Assembly: GCF_041929845.1 (NCBI RefSeq) | Contig: NZ_JBHEEH010000003.1 | Coordinates: 139,739-203,738 of the forward strand | Length of the DNA: 64,000 nt | Direction of reading: 5' to 3' | Source of the DNA: Paenochrobactrum pullorum | GTDB lineage: Bacteria; Pseudomonadota; Alphaproteobacteria; Rhizobiales; Rhizobiaceae | Shown: one piece after another, positions 22,724 through 32,063 of the stretch | How positions within the stretch are numbered: the stretch's first letter is position 1 | How the letters are laid out: every line of letters begins with the position of its first letter | Made by a program: the position numbers and the translations under genes | The notes under the pieces: generated by a model | The model's database searches: none | What the model saw: the letters and a program-made list of their open reading frames with translations, nothing else | What the model was told of the DNA's origin: nothing

Positions 22724-23917
22724 ATGGTCAAAAAATTACCCGTAACTGTGCTTTCCGGCTTTTTAGGAGCTGGAAAAACCACTTTGCTTAATCATATTTT
22801 AGCCAACAGAGAAGGCATCCGTATTGCACTGATCGTCAATGATATGAGTGAGGTGAATATTGATGCTTCCCTTGTACGCAATGGTGAGGCCAATCTTTCC
22901 CGTACGCAGGAACAATTGGTGGAAATGACCAATGGTTGCATTTGCTGCACCTTGCGCGATGATCTTTTGACCGAAGTGCGCGGATTGGCGGAGCAAAACC
23001 GATTTGATTATCTGCTGATTGAATCCACCGGCATTGCCGAGCCTCTGCCTGTCGCGGCCACGTTTGATTTTCGTGATGAAAATGGTTTTAGCCTTTCTGA
23101 TGTGGCAGAACTCGACACGATGGTGACGGTGGTGGACGCGGCCAATTTATTGAAAGATTATAGCTCTGCCGATTTTTTAAGTGATCGTGGCGAAACGGCG
23201 GGAGAGGGAGATGAGCGCACACTCGTTGACTTGCTGGTGGAGCAGATCGAATTTGCCAATGTGATTGTGCTCAATAAAGCCGGTCTTGCATCACCACAGC
23301 AATTGGATGCCGCGCGTAAAATTATCATCTCGCTCAATGCGGATGCACGTATTATCGAGACGGATTTTGGCCGTGTGGCGGTCAAAGATGTGCTGGGTAC
23401 CGGCCTGTTTGATTTTGCCAAAGCCGAGCAAAACCCATTATGGTTTAAAGAGCTGCATGGCTTTAAAGATCATATTCCTGAAACAGAAGAATATGGCATC
23501 CGCTCTTTTGTTTATCGTGCCAAGCGGCCCTTTGATCCGGTGAGGTTTCAGGCTTTCATCAACCGGCCGTGGGCAGGTGTGGTGCGTGCCAAAGGGTTTT
23601 TTTGGTTGGCGACCCGGCCAAACCGGGTGGGTGAAATCAGTCAGGCGGGTGCCTTGGTACGCACAACAAAATTGGGGCTTTGGTGGGCAAGTGTCCCGCG
23701 CGAGCGCTGGCCGGATGATCCGCAATTTGAGCAATTGATGCAGCCATATTTACATCCTGTTTGGGGCGACAGGCGGCAGGAAATTGTCTTTATCGGTACT
23801 GATCCTATGGAAGAGGCTCAAATTTGTGCCGAATTGGATGCTTGCCTGTTGGAAACAGACAGTTTCACACCAGACTTGTGGCGTGATCTGCCTGATCCGT
23901 TTGGTAGCTGGAACTGA
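22724..23917 (+). CDS. COG0523/CobW-family GTPase, probable zinc metallochaperone
   Basis: P-loop GTPase of 397 aa. Walker A GFLGAGKTT near residue 12, the metal-binding CxCC in NGCICCTLRDDLL near residue 72, and the ESTGIAEP Walker-B-side motif near residue 101. The C-terminal half is the CobW_C domain (GIRSFVYRAKRPFDP onward). The base-specificity motif, usually NKxD, reads NKAG near residue 186, an unusual loss of Asp. Following aztD by 108 bp, it probably belongs to the Zur regulon, allocating scarce zinc to client proteins (ZigA/YciC-like role). Confidence 0.85.
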   Translation: MVKKLPVTVLSGFLGAGKTTLLNHILANREGIRIALIVNDMSEVNIDASLVRNGEANLSRTQEQLVEMTNGCICCTLRDDLLTEVRGLAEQNRFDYLLIESTGIAEPLPVAATFDFRDENGFSLSDVAELDTMVTVVDAANLLKDYSSADFLSDRGETAGEGDERTLVDLLVEQIEFANVIVLNKAGLASPQQLDAARKIIISLNADARIIETDFGRVAVKDVLGTGLFDFAKAEQNPLWFKELHGFKDHIPETEEYGIRSFVYRAKRPFDPVRFQAFINRPWAGVVRAKGFFWLATRPNRVGEISQAGALVRTTKLGLWWASVPRERWPDDPQFEQLMQPYLHPVWGDRRQEIVFIGTDPMEEAQICAELDACLLETDSFTPDLWRDLPDPFGSWN

Positions 23918-23923
23918 TCCTGC

Positions 23924-25471
23924 TCAGCGTGAAGTCACACCGGGCAAGTGCGAAAGATTGTTGGCCTGATCGGATGAAGTAAGCGCACCGGCAAAAAAGC
24001 CAAGATTGGCGGCGGCGATCAAAGCCGCCGCTTTTGCATCTGCCTGCGCAAGTCGTGCATCCAGCAGCGCATTATTGGTTTCATTGACGACAGTAATGGT
24101 GCCGAGGCCGTTCTTATAAGCCTCCAATGAAGCGTCAAATGCAATATTTGATGTTTGTACAAGGGTATTGGCGGCAGAGTTGGCCGCGAGCGCTGTTTTC
24201 AACGCATTGGAAGCCATGACTATTTCGGCCACCGCATCAAGCTGCATTTTGCGGAATGTTTCGGATGCAACATTGGCAACGCTTTGAGCATTTTTAAGTT
24301 GGGCTGCGCGCAAACCACCATCGAAAATCGGCATGGATGCGCCGACAATCACACCTTTTGACGACGACTGGCTGTTGAGATCCGGCAGCGCGCCTATGTT
24401 GAAATCACCCGACGGCTTGGACAAGGTGGCGGCGATAAAGACCTTTGGCAAAAATTCGGCTTTCGCCACTTTAATCCCTGCCTGACTTGCTTGCATGGCG
24501 GCATAGCCTGCCTGAATATCCGGTCGGCGCGCCAACGCTGCCACGATGACATCTTGCGTCACACCATCAAAGCGGTTTGGAATTTTACGGTCAAGCGCGC
24601 CTTTAATTTTAAGATCAAGCGTTGCATTCACACCCATGCCTGCAAGCAGGATCTGATAGGTGTTTTGTTGTTGTCCGCTGGCACGCACGATGCGTAATTC
24701 TGCTTGTGCCACCTGCTGACGGGCAAGCGCCAGTTCAACCGTTGTGGCGCGCCCTTCATCAAGTTTTGCCTGCACGGCTGCAAGAACTGCTTTTGAATTG
24801 CGCAAAGTTTGTTGCGCAATTTGATGTCCGGTAACAGCCGCCGAATGCTCGTAATAACGGCGCGTGACATCAAAAATCACCTTTTGATGCAAGGCGTTAA
24901 AGGTAACATTGGCAGCAAAGGACATTTCACGCGCGGCCTCGCTCAAAGCAGCACGCTGACCAAAATCAAAAACCAGCCATTTCAATGCCAGTGCCGGCAC
25001 GACACCTTTAACCGTCGTATTGATATCATTGTCACCGATAATCGGCACATCGACAGGCCGTTTGGATTTCTGATAGCCGCCGATCACATTGGCGGAAATC
25101 ATTGGCAGCATGACGGCTTCCGACATGCCGACAGCAAGGGCTGCCTGTCTGGCGTGTTCCCATGCGTTGCGCGTGGTCGGATTACTCCGCTGTGCCAGAT
25201 CAATCAGAGCCGGCAGATCGTAAACGCGGCGATTATCCACTTCAACCGGCGTATTGATCAGCGCCATCTCCGGTTTGGCAGCGATGCCGAAATCGGCCGC
25301 TCCGGATGATGTTGTTCCGCCTTCCTTTGCAGTTTTATCTTTGTCGGCTGCAACCCATGGCTTATCCGGCGCGCTTGGTGCCAGTTCCAACGCATCAGTA
25401 GCGCAGCCTCCAAGCATCAGTAATGCACAAACCGGCAAAAATGGAAAAGCTGAAAAACGTCTGCCGGTCAT
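23924..25471 (-). CDS. mdtP: TolC/NodT-family outer-membrane efflux lipoprotein (MdtP-like)
   Basis: Outer-membrane channel of 515 aa. The N-terminus carries a lipoprotein signal with lipobox LMLGGC (Cys near residue 23). Two related helical OEP domains follow, with the typical segment RRPDIQAGYAAMQASQAGIK near residue 314. Its ATG overlaps the stop of the FUSC gene (25468-25471). As the last gene of a ytcA-mdtN-mdtO-mdtP arrangement it would complete a tripartite pump spanning both membranes. Confidence 0.85.
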   Translation of the reverse strand: MTGRRFSAFPFLPVCALLMLGGCATDALELAPSAPDKPWVAADKDKTAKEGGTTSSGAADFGIAAKPEMALINTPVEVDNRRVYDLPALIDLAQRSNPTTRNAWEHARQAALAVGMSEAVMLPMISANVIGGYQKSKRPVDVPIIGDNDINTTVKGVVPALALKWLVFDFGQRAALSEAAREMSFAANVTFNALHQKVIFDVTRRYYEHSAAVTGHQIAQQTLRNSKAVLAAVQAKLDEGRATTVELALARQQVAQAELRIVRASGQQQNTYQILLAGMGVNATLDLKIKGALDRKIPNRFDGVTQDVIVAALARRPDIQAGYAAMQASQAGIKVAKAEFLPKVFIAATLSKPSGDFNIGALPDLNSQSSSKGVIVGASMPIFDGGLRAAQLKNAQSVANVASETFRKMQLDAVAEIVMASNALKTALAANSAANTLVQTSNIAFDASLEAYKNGLGTITVVNETNNALLDARLAQADAKAAALIAAANLGFFAGALTSSDQANNLSHLPGVTSR

Positions 25472-27372
25472 ATACTGCTGCCTGTTACTAAAATTTCTAA
25501 ATCGGCGAGTTGTGCCGCTATATGTGCATTTTGATAGTGACCAACGGTCTCTGCCGGTGGGGTCGGGTTTGGTGCAGGTTTCAAATTATAGTTTTGGAGG
25601 TGATTTGCCAATCGGTGCAAACGACTGGCCACTTCCGGCATGGTTGTATCTGTAAAATATATGGCCTGAGCAAGCGTCGAAAGTCCATCCGTATAATGCA
25701 TGCCAACTTCAGCAACTTTTTGCGCGGGACGCAAATGATGCGGTTCAAAGGGTAAAAGATAATAGCTATAACGAACATCAGCTAAAATATTCTCGATTTG
25801 AGCAATCTGAGCGATATGTTGTTGACGTTGAGTTGGAGAAACGAGCGCCAAATCTGCTAATTTTCCGGTGGCTTTGACGAGGTTGTCGCGTGCTGTTTGG
25901 CTCACTGTTTTTGGCCATAAAAATACGGAAACCAGATAAACTGCAAAATTACCGACCAAAATACCGATGACACGGTCACGGGCGGTGTCAAGATCGGTTG
26001 TCGGACCGAACCCTTGTAAGACACTGAGGGTGAAAGCCAGGCCGATTTGCACCCCCGCATAAGAAATTTTTTCACTGCCCGCGGCGACCCAGGCCGCTAT
26101 CCAGCAGACGATAAAAACCAGCACCATCAATCCGCCGACTGTTTCCATTTGCGGCAGCAGATAGATGATGGAGACAGCGCCTAAAAATGCACCGACCAGA
26201 CAGCCGCTGATGCGAAGTGCAAGCTTGTGTACTGTATCACCGGCGGTGCCAAGTGAGGCGACATAACATGTCACCATGGCGGTATGGATACCGTTCCAGT
26301 TGAGGGCGGAGTAAAACATATAGCATGCAATGGCAGCCAGCGTGGTTTTCAGTGCAAATTGTTGATAAACCGGATTGGTGAAAGCATCAGTTTTGAAAAA
26401 GCCGTCATTGTCGCTTTTGCTGTAATTTGGATTTTTATTTCCGGTGATGGCATTGATAGCTTGCTGAATAACCGAGCCTTTTGATGTCACTTGATCATTT
26501 TGGGTGTCTGCCGTTAAGGGTTTGTCTTGGTCTAATCCTTCTATGATCGTGGTGACTTGGTCGGCATAGTGCAAACACTCGGCTTTATTGCCTTCTTGCG
26601 CAAGCGCTGCGGAGGCATAAACCAGCTGATAAGAAGCGGGAATATCTATAGCGATTTGTGCTGATTTACTTTTTGATGTCTGGTGCAGAATCTTCGTCAA
26701 TAATAATTTTTTCTCGGAATCCTCATTCCCTTCAGCCAGAAACTTGGCATATTTTTCTTGTGCATCACCGTTTTTGCCAGCGAGCAATTGTTGAGCCAGC
26801 ATCAGGCGTTCACGTAATTGCTGACGTAATAAACTCACACTCCACTGGCCGAAAAACAGGCTGAAGCCGGCAATGCAAAACATCGGCAAAATTGACATTT
26901 CCCATGCATAGCGCAATGCCATCGAAATCACGCCATTGATCGGCACCATACTGATCAGCGTCAGGATAAAAGCAATAATCAATCCGACGATGCTGCCGCC
27001 TTCGCCCAGTTTGCTGGCAGCACCAATATAAATAAAAATAAAAGAAGAGATAATCATAACCAGAATACGCACCAAGGCGGATTCAACGGTTGCCTGTAAA
27101 AGCGGTATCATCAAAATGACGAGAATGGTAATCGCGATTACTGCGGCTGTTGCAACAATAGTATTTTCTGCACCATCTGGTTTCATCAAAAAGATAACCA
27201 GATAAACGGAGATTGCTGCTTCGGGAATGTGAAACAACATGGCGACGCCGCTAACGAGCGCGCAAACACAGGCCACGCGCCATGTGGTGGCGGCGCGTCC
27301 GGGAAACGGAGCGAGATCCGCTAAAGTTTGTTTAATCGCTGTTGTCAGCGAGGTTTCAGCACGCGTTGCCAT
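25468..27372 (-). CDS. mdtO: FUSC-family inner-membrane transporter (MdtO/AaeB-like)
   Basis: Protein of 634 aa with two sets of about five to six membrane segments (residues ~30-190 and ~345-490) separated by a soluble region, as in aromatic-acid exporters of the FUSC family. It overlaps the end of the membrane-fusion gene by 17 bp and the start of the outer-membrane gene by 4 bp, so the operon is tightly coupled. E. coli MdtO is the nearest functional analogue by context. The exported compound is unknown; nearby aromatic catabolism makes aromatic acids a reasonable guess. Confidence 0.85.
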   Translation of the reverse strand: MATRAETSLTTAIKQTLADLAPFPGRAATTWRVACVCALVSGVAMLFHIPEAAISVYLVIFLMKPDGAENTIVATAAVIAITILVILMIPLLQATVESALVRILVMIISSFIFIYIGAASKLGEGGSIVGLIIAFILTLISMVPINGVISMALRYAWEMSILPMFCIAGFSLFFGQWSVSLLRQQLRERLMLAQQLLAGKNGDAQEKYAKFLAEGNEDSEKKLLLTKILHQTSKSKSAQIAIDIPASYQLVYASAALAQEGNKAECLHYADQVTTIIEGLDQDKPLTADTQNDQVTSKGSVIQQAINAITGNKNPNYSKSDNDGFFKTDAFTNPVYQQFALKTTLAAIACYMFYSALNWNGIHTAMVTCYVASLGTAGDTVHKLALRISGCLVGAFLGAVSIIYLLPQMETVGGLMVLVFIVCWIAAWVAAGSEKISYAGVQIGLAFTLSVLQGFGPTTDLDTARDRVIGILVGNFAVYLVSVFLWPKTVSQTARDNLVKATGKLADLALVSPTQRQQHIAQIAQIENILADVRYSYYLLPFEPHHLRPAQKVAEVGMHYTDGLSTLAQAIYFTDTTMPEVASRLHRLANHLQNYNLKPAPNPTPPAETVGHYQNAHIAAQLADLEILVTGSSI

Positions 27373-28408
27373 TATGCACTGTCACAACTGCGGACGCACC
27401 GACGCGGGTTAATTCTGCAGGCGGATCAATTAGTTTTATCCGTACCGGAAAACGCTGGGCAATGCGCACCCAGTTCAGATTTTTGGGAATAAAGGGCAGA
27501 TTGCGTGGGATATTGATCATATCTTCCGAGCTGACACCCCAACCGATGCTCTCGATTTTGCCTTTCACAACGAGATTATTGTTGGCAAGAATGCGCACAC
27601 TGGCACAATCACCGATGCGGATACGATCAAGCTCTGTTTCAGGGAACGAAGCAGAGGCATACCATTGCGTTGTGTCGATCAGTGTGAAAAGCGATTGACC
27701 GGAAATGACGATTTGACCACTTGCATTGATCAGGCCGACCACTAGACCGTCATGCGGGGCATAGGTTTTGCTGTTATCCAAATTGTGCTGGGCAAGGGCA
27801 AAAGCTGCCTGACGGGCGCGCACCAAAGCCTCGGTACTATCCATATTCCCTACAAGCGCATTGGCGGCATCTGCCTGCTGTACGGCTTGGGTCAGGCTGA
27901 TGCGGGCATCATTACGCAGCGTTGTGGCGTCATCAACTTGTTGTTTGGTCACATAACCTTTGGGGCTGAGCGCTTCCAGACGTTTAAGGCTTTTCTCGGC
28001 CAGTTCCAGATTGGTGCGGGCACGCACCACTTGGTTGTCGGCAATCAGTGCATTTTGGGTTTCCGCCTTCAAGGCGCGGCGCTGCGTATCCAATGTCGCT
28101 TCTGCTATTTGCAGATCTGCGGCCGTTTGCTCAAGAAGTAAAGTTAATGGTTTGGGATCAAGAGTAAATAATAAATCGCCTTTTTTGACGCGCTGATTTT
28201 CAGTTACATTGATTTCGATAATGCGTCCGGGCATCGTGGACGCGATATTGACAAGATTAGCACTGATGACAGCATCATCCGAATAAGGATTTTCTTGCGA
28301 TTTGCGCAAATAAAACCAGGTCATCAAAACCGCTGCCGCCACAGCCAGAAGAAATATGATCAGGCCGACAGCGTTGATTGGTTTTTTAACGTAACTGTTT
28401 GTTTCCAT
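27356..28408 (-). CDS. mdtN: HlyD/EmrA-family membrane fusion protein (MdtN-like)
   Basis: Periplasmic adaptor of 350 aa with one N-terminal membrane anchor (residues ~14-34), a biotinyl-lipoyl-like segment PGRIIEINVTENQRVKKGD near residue 62, a coiled-coil hairpin (residues ~95-200) and the return lipoyl half APHDGLVVGLI near residue 216. The ATG at 28408 is used; an in-frame TTG at 28414 overlaps the ytcA stop. It links the FUSC transporter to the outer-membrane channel. Confidence 0.87.
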   Translation of the reverse strand: METNSYVKKPINAVGLIIFLLAVAAAVLMTWFYLRKSQENPYSDDAVISANLVNIASTMPGRIIEINVTENQRVKKGDLLFTLDPKPLTLLLEQTAADLQIAEATLDTQRRALKAETQNALIADNQVVRARTNLELAEKSLKRLEALSPKGYVTKQQVDDATTLRNDARISLTQAVQQADAANALVGNMDSTEALVRARQAAFALAQHNLDNSKTYAPHDGLVVGLINASGQIVISGQSLFTLIDTTQWYASASFPETELDRIRIGDCASVRILANNNLVVKGKIESIGWGVSSEDMINIPRNLPFIPKNLNWVRIAQRFPVRIKLIDPPAELTRVGASAVVTVHNGNAC

Positions 28409-28410
28409 TT

Positions 28411-28623
28411 TCAATGACCGTAAATCAGAAATGCGAGAGCAAATGCAATCGCCACAACCATGGCGGTGTAAGTTATCAGACGAAATGTGAGCAACTCTTC
28501 AAGTCCGGTGCGGATAAAGATCATTCGTATAATAAGCACAATTGCGATCGCTCCGGCCAAACATATCATCCAGGTGGGGAAAAATGCACCTACCATATAG
28601 AATGTCGGGCTATGCACCATCAT
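28411..28623 (-). CDS. ytcA: YtcA-like small inner-membrane protein
   Basis: A 70-aa protein with two hydrophobic segments. The stretch YMVGAFFPTWMICLAGAIA resembles the GAYYPSWFFC region of E. coli YtcA, the gene heading the mdtNOP operon, and it stands in the same place here. E. coli-type lipobox Cys before this stretch is absent. The ATG at 28623 is chosen (28620 also possible); no strong ribosome site is visible. Its role in the pump is unknown. Confidence 0.7.
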   Translation of the reverse strand: MMVHSPTFYMVGAFFPTWMICLAGAIAIVLIIRMIFIRTGLEELLTFRLITYTAMVVAIAFALAFLIYGH

Positions 28624-29082
28624 GTTCGCTTTCAGCAATTATTATGTTTGATCAGGCAAAAGTTTCATGCAAAAGCTTCAGATCAAAGCCTTTGCATATA
28701 CAAACTTTATTCCAATTATTTCAAACAAAGTCCATCCTTAAAGCTCGACGGATGTCAAACTCTACATAAGAATTTCACAACAGGCTTAACAGACAAAACA
28801 ATCATTGCCTTATTTAAGGAACATTGGCGCGGGTTGACCCAGTTTTCATTGGAATAAAAACTGGATATGTTGATAAGAAAACATCAATTAAGATGATTTT
28901 CTTTATTTTATCAAGCTGTCAGGATGACTATTATTTTTGTCGGTTGCCAATTGTCTTTTCTGCATTAATAGTCATCGTACCATCTATAAAAATTTCTGTT
29001 CACAATAATCGCATCCAAATGCAGTTCCATAAATAACAAGAATTTACTATAGAAAAACAACGGATGATTTGAGAGAGACTAA
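28624..29082. other. AT-rich divergent intergenic region, nothing recognised
   Basis: 459 bp between ytcA and the outer-membrane protein gene. It should hold both promoters, but I see no convincing operator, RNA or terminator, and open frames across it look non-coding. Confidence 0.6.
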
Positions 29083-29895
29083 ATGCACAAGAAATTCCTT
29101 GCAGCTGCTGTGCTGACAACCGTTTTTAGCGCAAATGCTTTTGCGGCGGATGCTATCTTTATCGATAATCAGCCAGCAGCGGATATTGATCATCAAATCG
29201 CACCAGACTGGTCTTTACTAGTCACACCTTATCTCTGGGCTTCTGGTATCAAAGGCAATATTTCGCCTTTCAAGCGTGCGCCAAGCATTGAGGTTGAAAA
29301 AAGCTTTAAAGATATTGTCAAAGATTTGAATTTCGGTGGCTTTCTTGATGTCAGAGGCCGTTATGAAGATTTTATTTTCGCCGGTGATCTGATGTATATC
29401 AATACCACTGATATAGAAAATATCAGTAAATTGCCGGTTATCGGGCCTGTACAAGGTTTGAGTGCGCAAGTAGATTCAGCACAGTTTACTGCAACTTTAA
29501 AAGGTGGTTACCGCGTCTATAATGATGAAACATGGTCGCTTGATCTGTTGGGTGGCTTGCGTATCTGGCACATCTCGAATGATGTGACCATTCGGTATAA
29601 TAATTTCTCGGAATCCCATAATGAGAGCTTTAGCTGGGTTGATCCGATCATCGGTTTCAGAGCTTTTATTAACTTTACGCCTTCTTTGTCATTGCAATTG
29701 CAAGGTGATGGCGGAGGTTTCAATGTCGGTTCCAAGGAAACATGGCAGGGCTTGGCGACACTGAATTATACGTTCACTAAGCATCTTTCGACATCGGTCG
29801 GTTATAAATATTTGCGTGTTAATTATAGTGATAAAGGCCATACTTTTGATACGACCCTGAAAGGGCCTGTCGTAGGTATGACCTATCGTTTCTAA
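29083..29895 (+). CDS. Outer-membrane beta-barrel protein
   Basis: A 270-aa protein with a Sec signal peptide (cut after NAFA near residue 22), alternating hydrophobic/polar strands throughout and a terminal aromatic (GMTYRF), the BAM recognition signature. Early mature segment LLVTPYLWASGIKGNISPF is typical of a family of uncharacterised proteobacterial barrels. It is monocistronic, with its own promoter region and a strong terminator. Ligand and function are unknown. Confidence 0.75.
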   Translation: MHKKFLAAAVLTTVFSANAFAADAIFIDNQPAADIDHQIAPDWSLLVTPYLWASGIKGNISPFKRAPSIEVEKSFKDIVKDLNFGGFLDVRGRYEDFIFAGDLMYINTTDIENISKLPVIGPVQGLSAQVDSAQFTATLKGGYRVYNDETWSLDLLGGLRIWHISNDVTIRYNNFSESHNESFSWVDPIIGFRAFINFTPSLSLQLQGDGGGFNVGSKETWQGLATLNYTFTKHLSTSVGYKYLRVNYSDKGHTFDTTLKGPVVGMTYRF

Positions 29896-29916
29896 GGATT
29901 GGAACACTATAGTTAT

Positions 29917-29952
29917 AAGCTTTGCAGATGTGAAATTTGCAAAGCTTTTTTT
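29917..29952 (+). terminator. Terminator of the outer-membrane protein gene
   Basis: Stem AAGCTTTGCA/TGCAAAGCTT with an 11-nt loop and a run of seven T. Also close to the end of the convergent marR gene at 29953. Confidence 0.85.
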
Positions 29953-30483
29953 CTATTCTGCGGCTTGGTTGCGTCGGCGTTCGTTGAAATAGTTTAACAG
30001 TGCCAGACCTTCATCAGTGCCGATCAGCAGTTTTTTGATGATATCGGCAAAACTCGCGCATTGATCCGCATCCAGTTTTGAAAAAATAGCATCATTAACT
30101 GGTCGCTGTGTGGCTGCCAGCTTTGCAAGCAGATCAGTTGCTTTTTGGGTGACCGACAGGCTGACACGGCGACGATCATGCCGGTTCGGTACTTTAATGA
30201 TCAGCCCTTTTTTGACCAGTTTTGCCACTTCCAATGTTACAAAAGCGCCGGATTGATGCAAATGCTCGCTGACATGGGAAATGCCGATATCATCCTGTTT
30301 GGTTAGATGGTCAATCGCAATCAGAATGGAAAAAGCCGGACCGGTCAGGCTGATGCTTTCGGCAAAGCCATTGCGGATTTCGAGCAAACGAACACTGAAA
30401 CCCAATGCGTCATGGATTGTCTGGCGAAAATTTTCATCTTTGCCGTCATGTAATAATTCGGGTCTGTTGACGGTCAATGCCAT
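29953..30483 (-). CDS. MarR-family transcriptional regulator (HpaR-like role)
   Basis: A 176-aa winged-helix repressor. The wing signature appears as NRHDRRRVSLSVTQK near residue 118, after the helix-turn-helix region ISHVSEHLHQSGAFVTLEVAKLV. GGAG lies eight bases upstream of the ATG at 30483; an upstream TTG is not needed. Its own promoter has a 22-bp palindromic site that recurs with three differences in front of the flavin-reductase gene at 41027, so it most likely autoregulates and controls the HpaC/HpaB operon in response to an aromatic acid. Confidence 0.85.
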   Translation of the reverse strand: MALTVNRPELLHDGKDENFRQTIHDALGFSVRLLEIRNGFAESISLTGPAFSILIAIDHLTKQDDIGISHVSEHLHQSGAFVTLEVAKLVKKGLIIKVPNRHDRRRVSLSVTQKATDLLAKLAATQRPVNDAIFSKLDADQCASFADIIKKLLIGTDEGLALLNYFNERRRNQAAE

Positions 30484-30509
30484 TTGCACGCTCCTGTTTG
30501 GCGTCAAAT

Positions 30510-30531
30510 TAGCTTTGTTGGTTAGCTAAAT
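30510..30531. promoter_or_regulatory. MarR operator, copy 1 (own promoter)
   Basis: Contains TTAGCT-N9-AGCTAA (30509-30529 with flanks). It is 19 of 22 identical to the reverse complement of 41052-41073 and sits just before the ribosome site of the MarR gene. Confidence 0.7.
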
Positions 30532-30645
30532 CAACAGGAGAAACTTTCGAAACCGTGATTAACTGATTGATTTAACAGCACAGGAAATGGCGCAGCTTGC
30601 TGAATACAAGTAGCGCCGTTTGAAGGTGCGGTATGTATTGGCTTT

Positions 30646-31323
30646 TTATGCTCTTGTTTCCTGATCTTGGACTGTCACTGCACCGCGCTCGATCAGCAAG
30701 GTAACATCGGCAATCGCTTTGAGAAGATTAGGGCTTGATTCCGTAATCAACAGGGTCAGATCGCGCATGTTTTCGCGTAACTTGCCAAGGGTGCGGGCAT
30801 ATTCCAGTGCCAGTGCCGGAGCAAGCCCTTGAAAAGGTTCGTCGAGCATCAACACTTTCTCGGCCACCATCAGTGCACGCCCAAGCGCCACCATCTTGCC
30901 CTGACCACCGGAAACACCATTGCCCGGACGATCGCGCATCACCTGCAATTCCGGCAAAAGACCGTAGACTTTTTCAAGTCTCTTACGGATTTCGCTTTGG
31001 GAAAGTTTGATTGCCAGCCCCGGCAGAACGATATTGTCTTCGACAGAAAATTCAGGAATGAGCCTGCGATCCTCTGGCGCGTAGCCGATGCCGAGCGGGG
31101 CACGTGCAAAAGAGGGGAGCGGCAAGAGCTCGGTGCCGCTTAAAGCAATCGAGCCTTTTTCAGTCGGGATCAGCCCCATGATTGCGCGCAATAAGGTTGT
31201 TTTACCGGCACCATTGCGCCCGATCAGAACAGTTGTGGCGCCCGATTTCAGTTCAAAACTGACATCACGTAAAATAAGCGCACCCGCCAGAGAAACATTG
31301 ATGGAAGAAACGGTCAGCATCAT
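30646..31323 (-). CDS. Branched-chain-type ABC transporter ATPase (LivF-like)
   Basis: ATPase of 225 aa: Walker A LIGRNGAGKTTLL near residue 32, signature NGVSGGQGKMVALGRAL near residue 132 (SGGQG), Walker B VLMLDEPFQGLAP near residue 155. Start overlaps the stop of the LivG-like gene (ATGA). It powers an importer of the hydrophobic amino acid/amide (HAAT) class, last gene of the five-gene set running from 35281 down. Confidence 0.9.
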   Translation of the reverse strand: MMLTVSSINVSLAGALILRDVSFELKSGATTVLIGRNGAGKTTLLRAIMGLIPTEKGSIALSGTELLPLPSFARAPLGIGYAPEDRRLIPEFSVEDNIVLPGLAIKLSQSEIRKRLEKVYGLLPELQVMRDRPGNGVSGGQGKMVALGRALMVAEKVLMLDEPFQGLAPALALEYARTLGKLRENMRDLTLLITESSPNLLKAIADVTLLIERGAVTVQDQETRA

Positions 31324-32063
31324 GCAACTCCGATCACATTCTGGATTACACGCTCATCTTTAAAGACGGTTTCCGGCTTGCCTTCCACCATCACTTTACC
31401 TGCTTCCCACACCACAACGCGGTCGGCATAACGTTCCACTACATCCATGTCATGCTCAACAAACAGAGCCGACACTTTGGCTTGGCGCAGCGCATGCATC
31501 AATGTTTCCATCAATTGGAAACGTTCGATAGCACTCACACCGCTTGTTGGTTCATCCAGCAAAACAAGGCGTGGTTTCAAGGCCATCGCCATCGCAATAT
31601 CGACAAGCTTACGGCGACCTTCCGGCAGGGTGGAAGCCATATCTGTCGCGCAATCAGCGAGATTAAACATGCTCAAAAGCTCCATGGCTTCTTCGCGATA
31701 CTCTTTGCGATCAAGTGCTTTAAGCGGTTGCCAAAGGCCTTCACGCGAGGCGATTGCCAACATCAGATTATCCAGTACCCGTTGATCGAGAAAGAGTTGC
31801 GGGATCTGGAATGCGCGCGCAATACCTTTGCGTGCGATAGTCCGTGGCGGCAATTTGGTGATCGGTTGTCCGTCAAGGTAAACTTCACCTTCGACTGGGC
31901 GGATATAACCGGTGCAGAGATTAAGGAATGTTGTTTTACCTGAACCATTTGCGCCGATAATCGCCAGAAATTCACCTTCATTGATGTGAAGATTAACGCC
32001 ATTGGCGGCCTTTACACCACCAAAAGCGATGTGCAGATTTTCAGCTTTGAGAAGAACGCTCAT
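31320..32063 (-). CDS. Branched-chain-type ABC transporter ATPase (LivG-like)
   Basis: ATPase of 247 aa: Walker A IGANGSGKTTFLNL near residue 36, FQIPQLFLDQRVLDNLML near residue 86, the signature region given as TLPEGRRKLVDIAMAM near residue 143 (LPEGR replaces LSGGQ, common in LivG-like proteins), Walker B LVLLDEPTSGV near residue 164, H-loop FVEHDMDVV near residue 198. Four-base overlap with both neighbours. Confidence 0.9.
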   Translation of the reverse strand: MSVLLKAENLHIAFGGVKAANGVNLHINEGEFLAIIGANGSGKTTFLNLCTGYIRPVEGEVYLDGQPITKLPPRTIARKGIARAFQIPQLFLDQRVLDNLMLAIASREGLWQPLKALDRKEYREEAMELLSMFNLADCATDMASTLPEGRRKLVDIAMAMALKPRLVLLDEPTSGVSAIERFQLMETLMHALRQAKVSALFVEHDMDVVERYADRVVVWEAGKVMVEGKPETVFKDERVIQNVIGVA

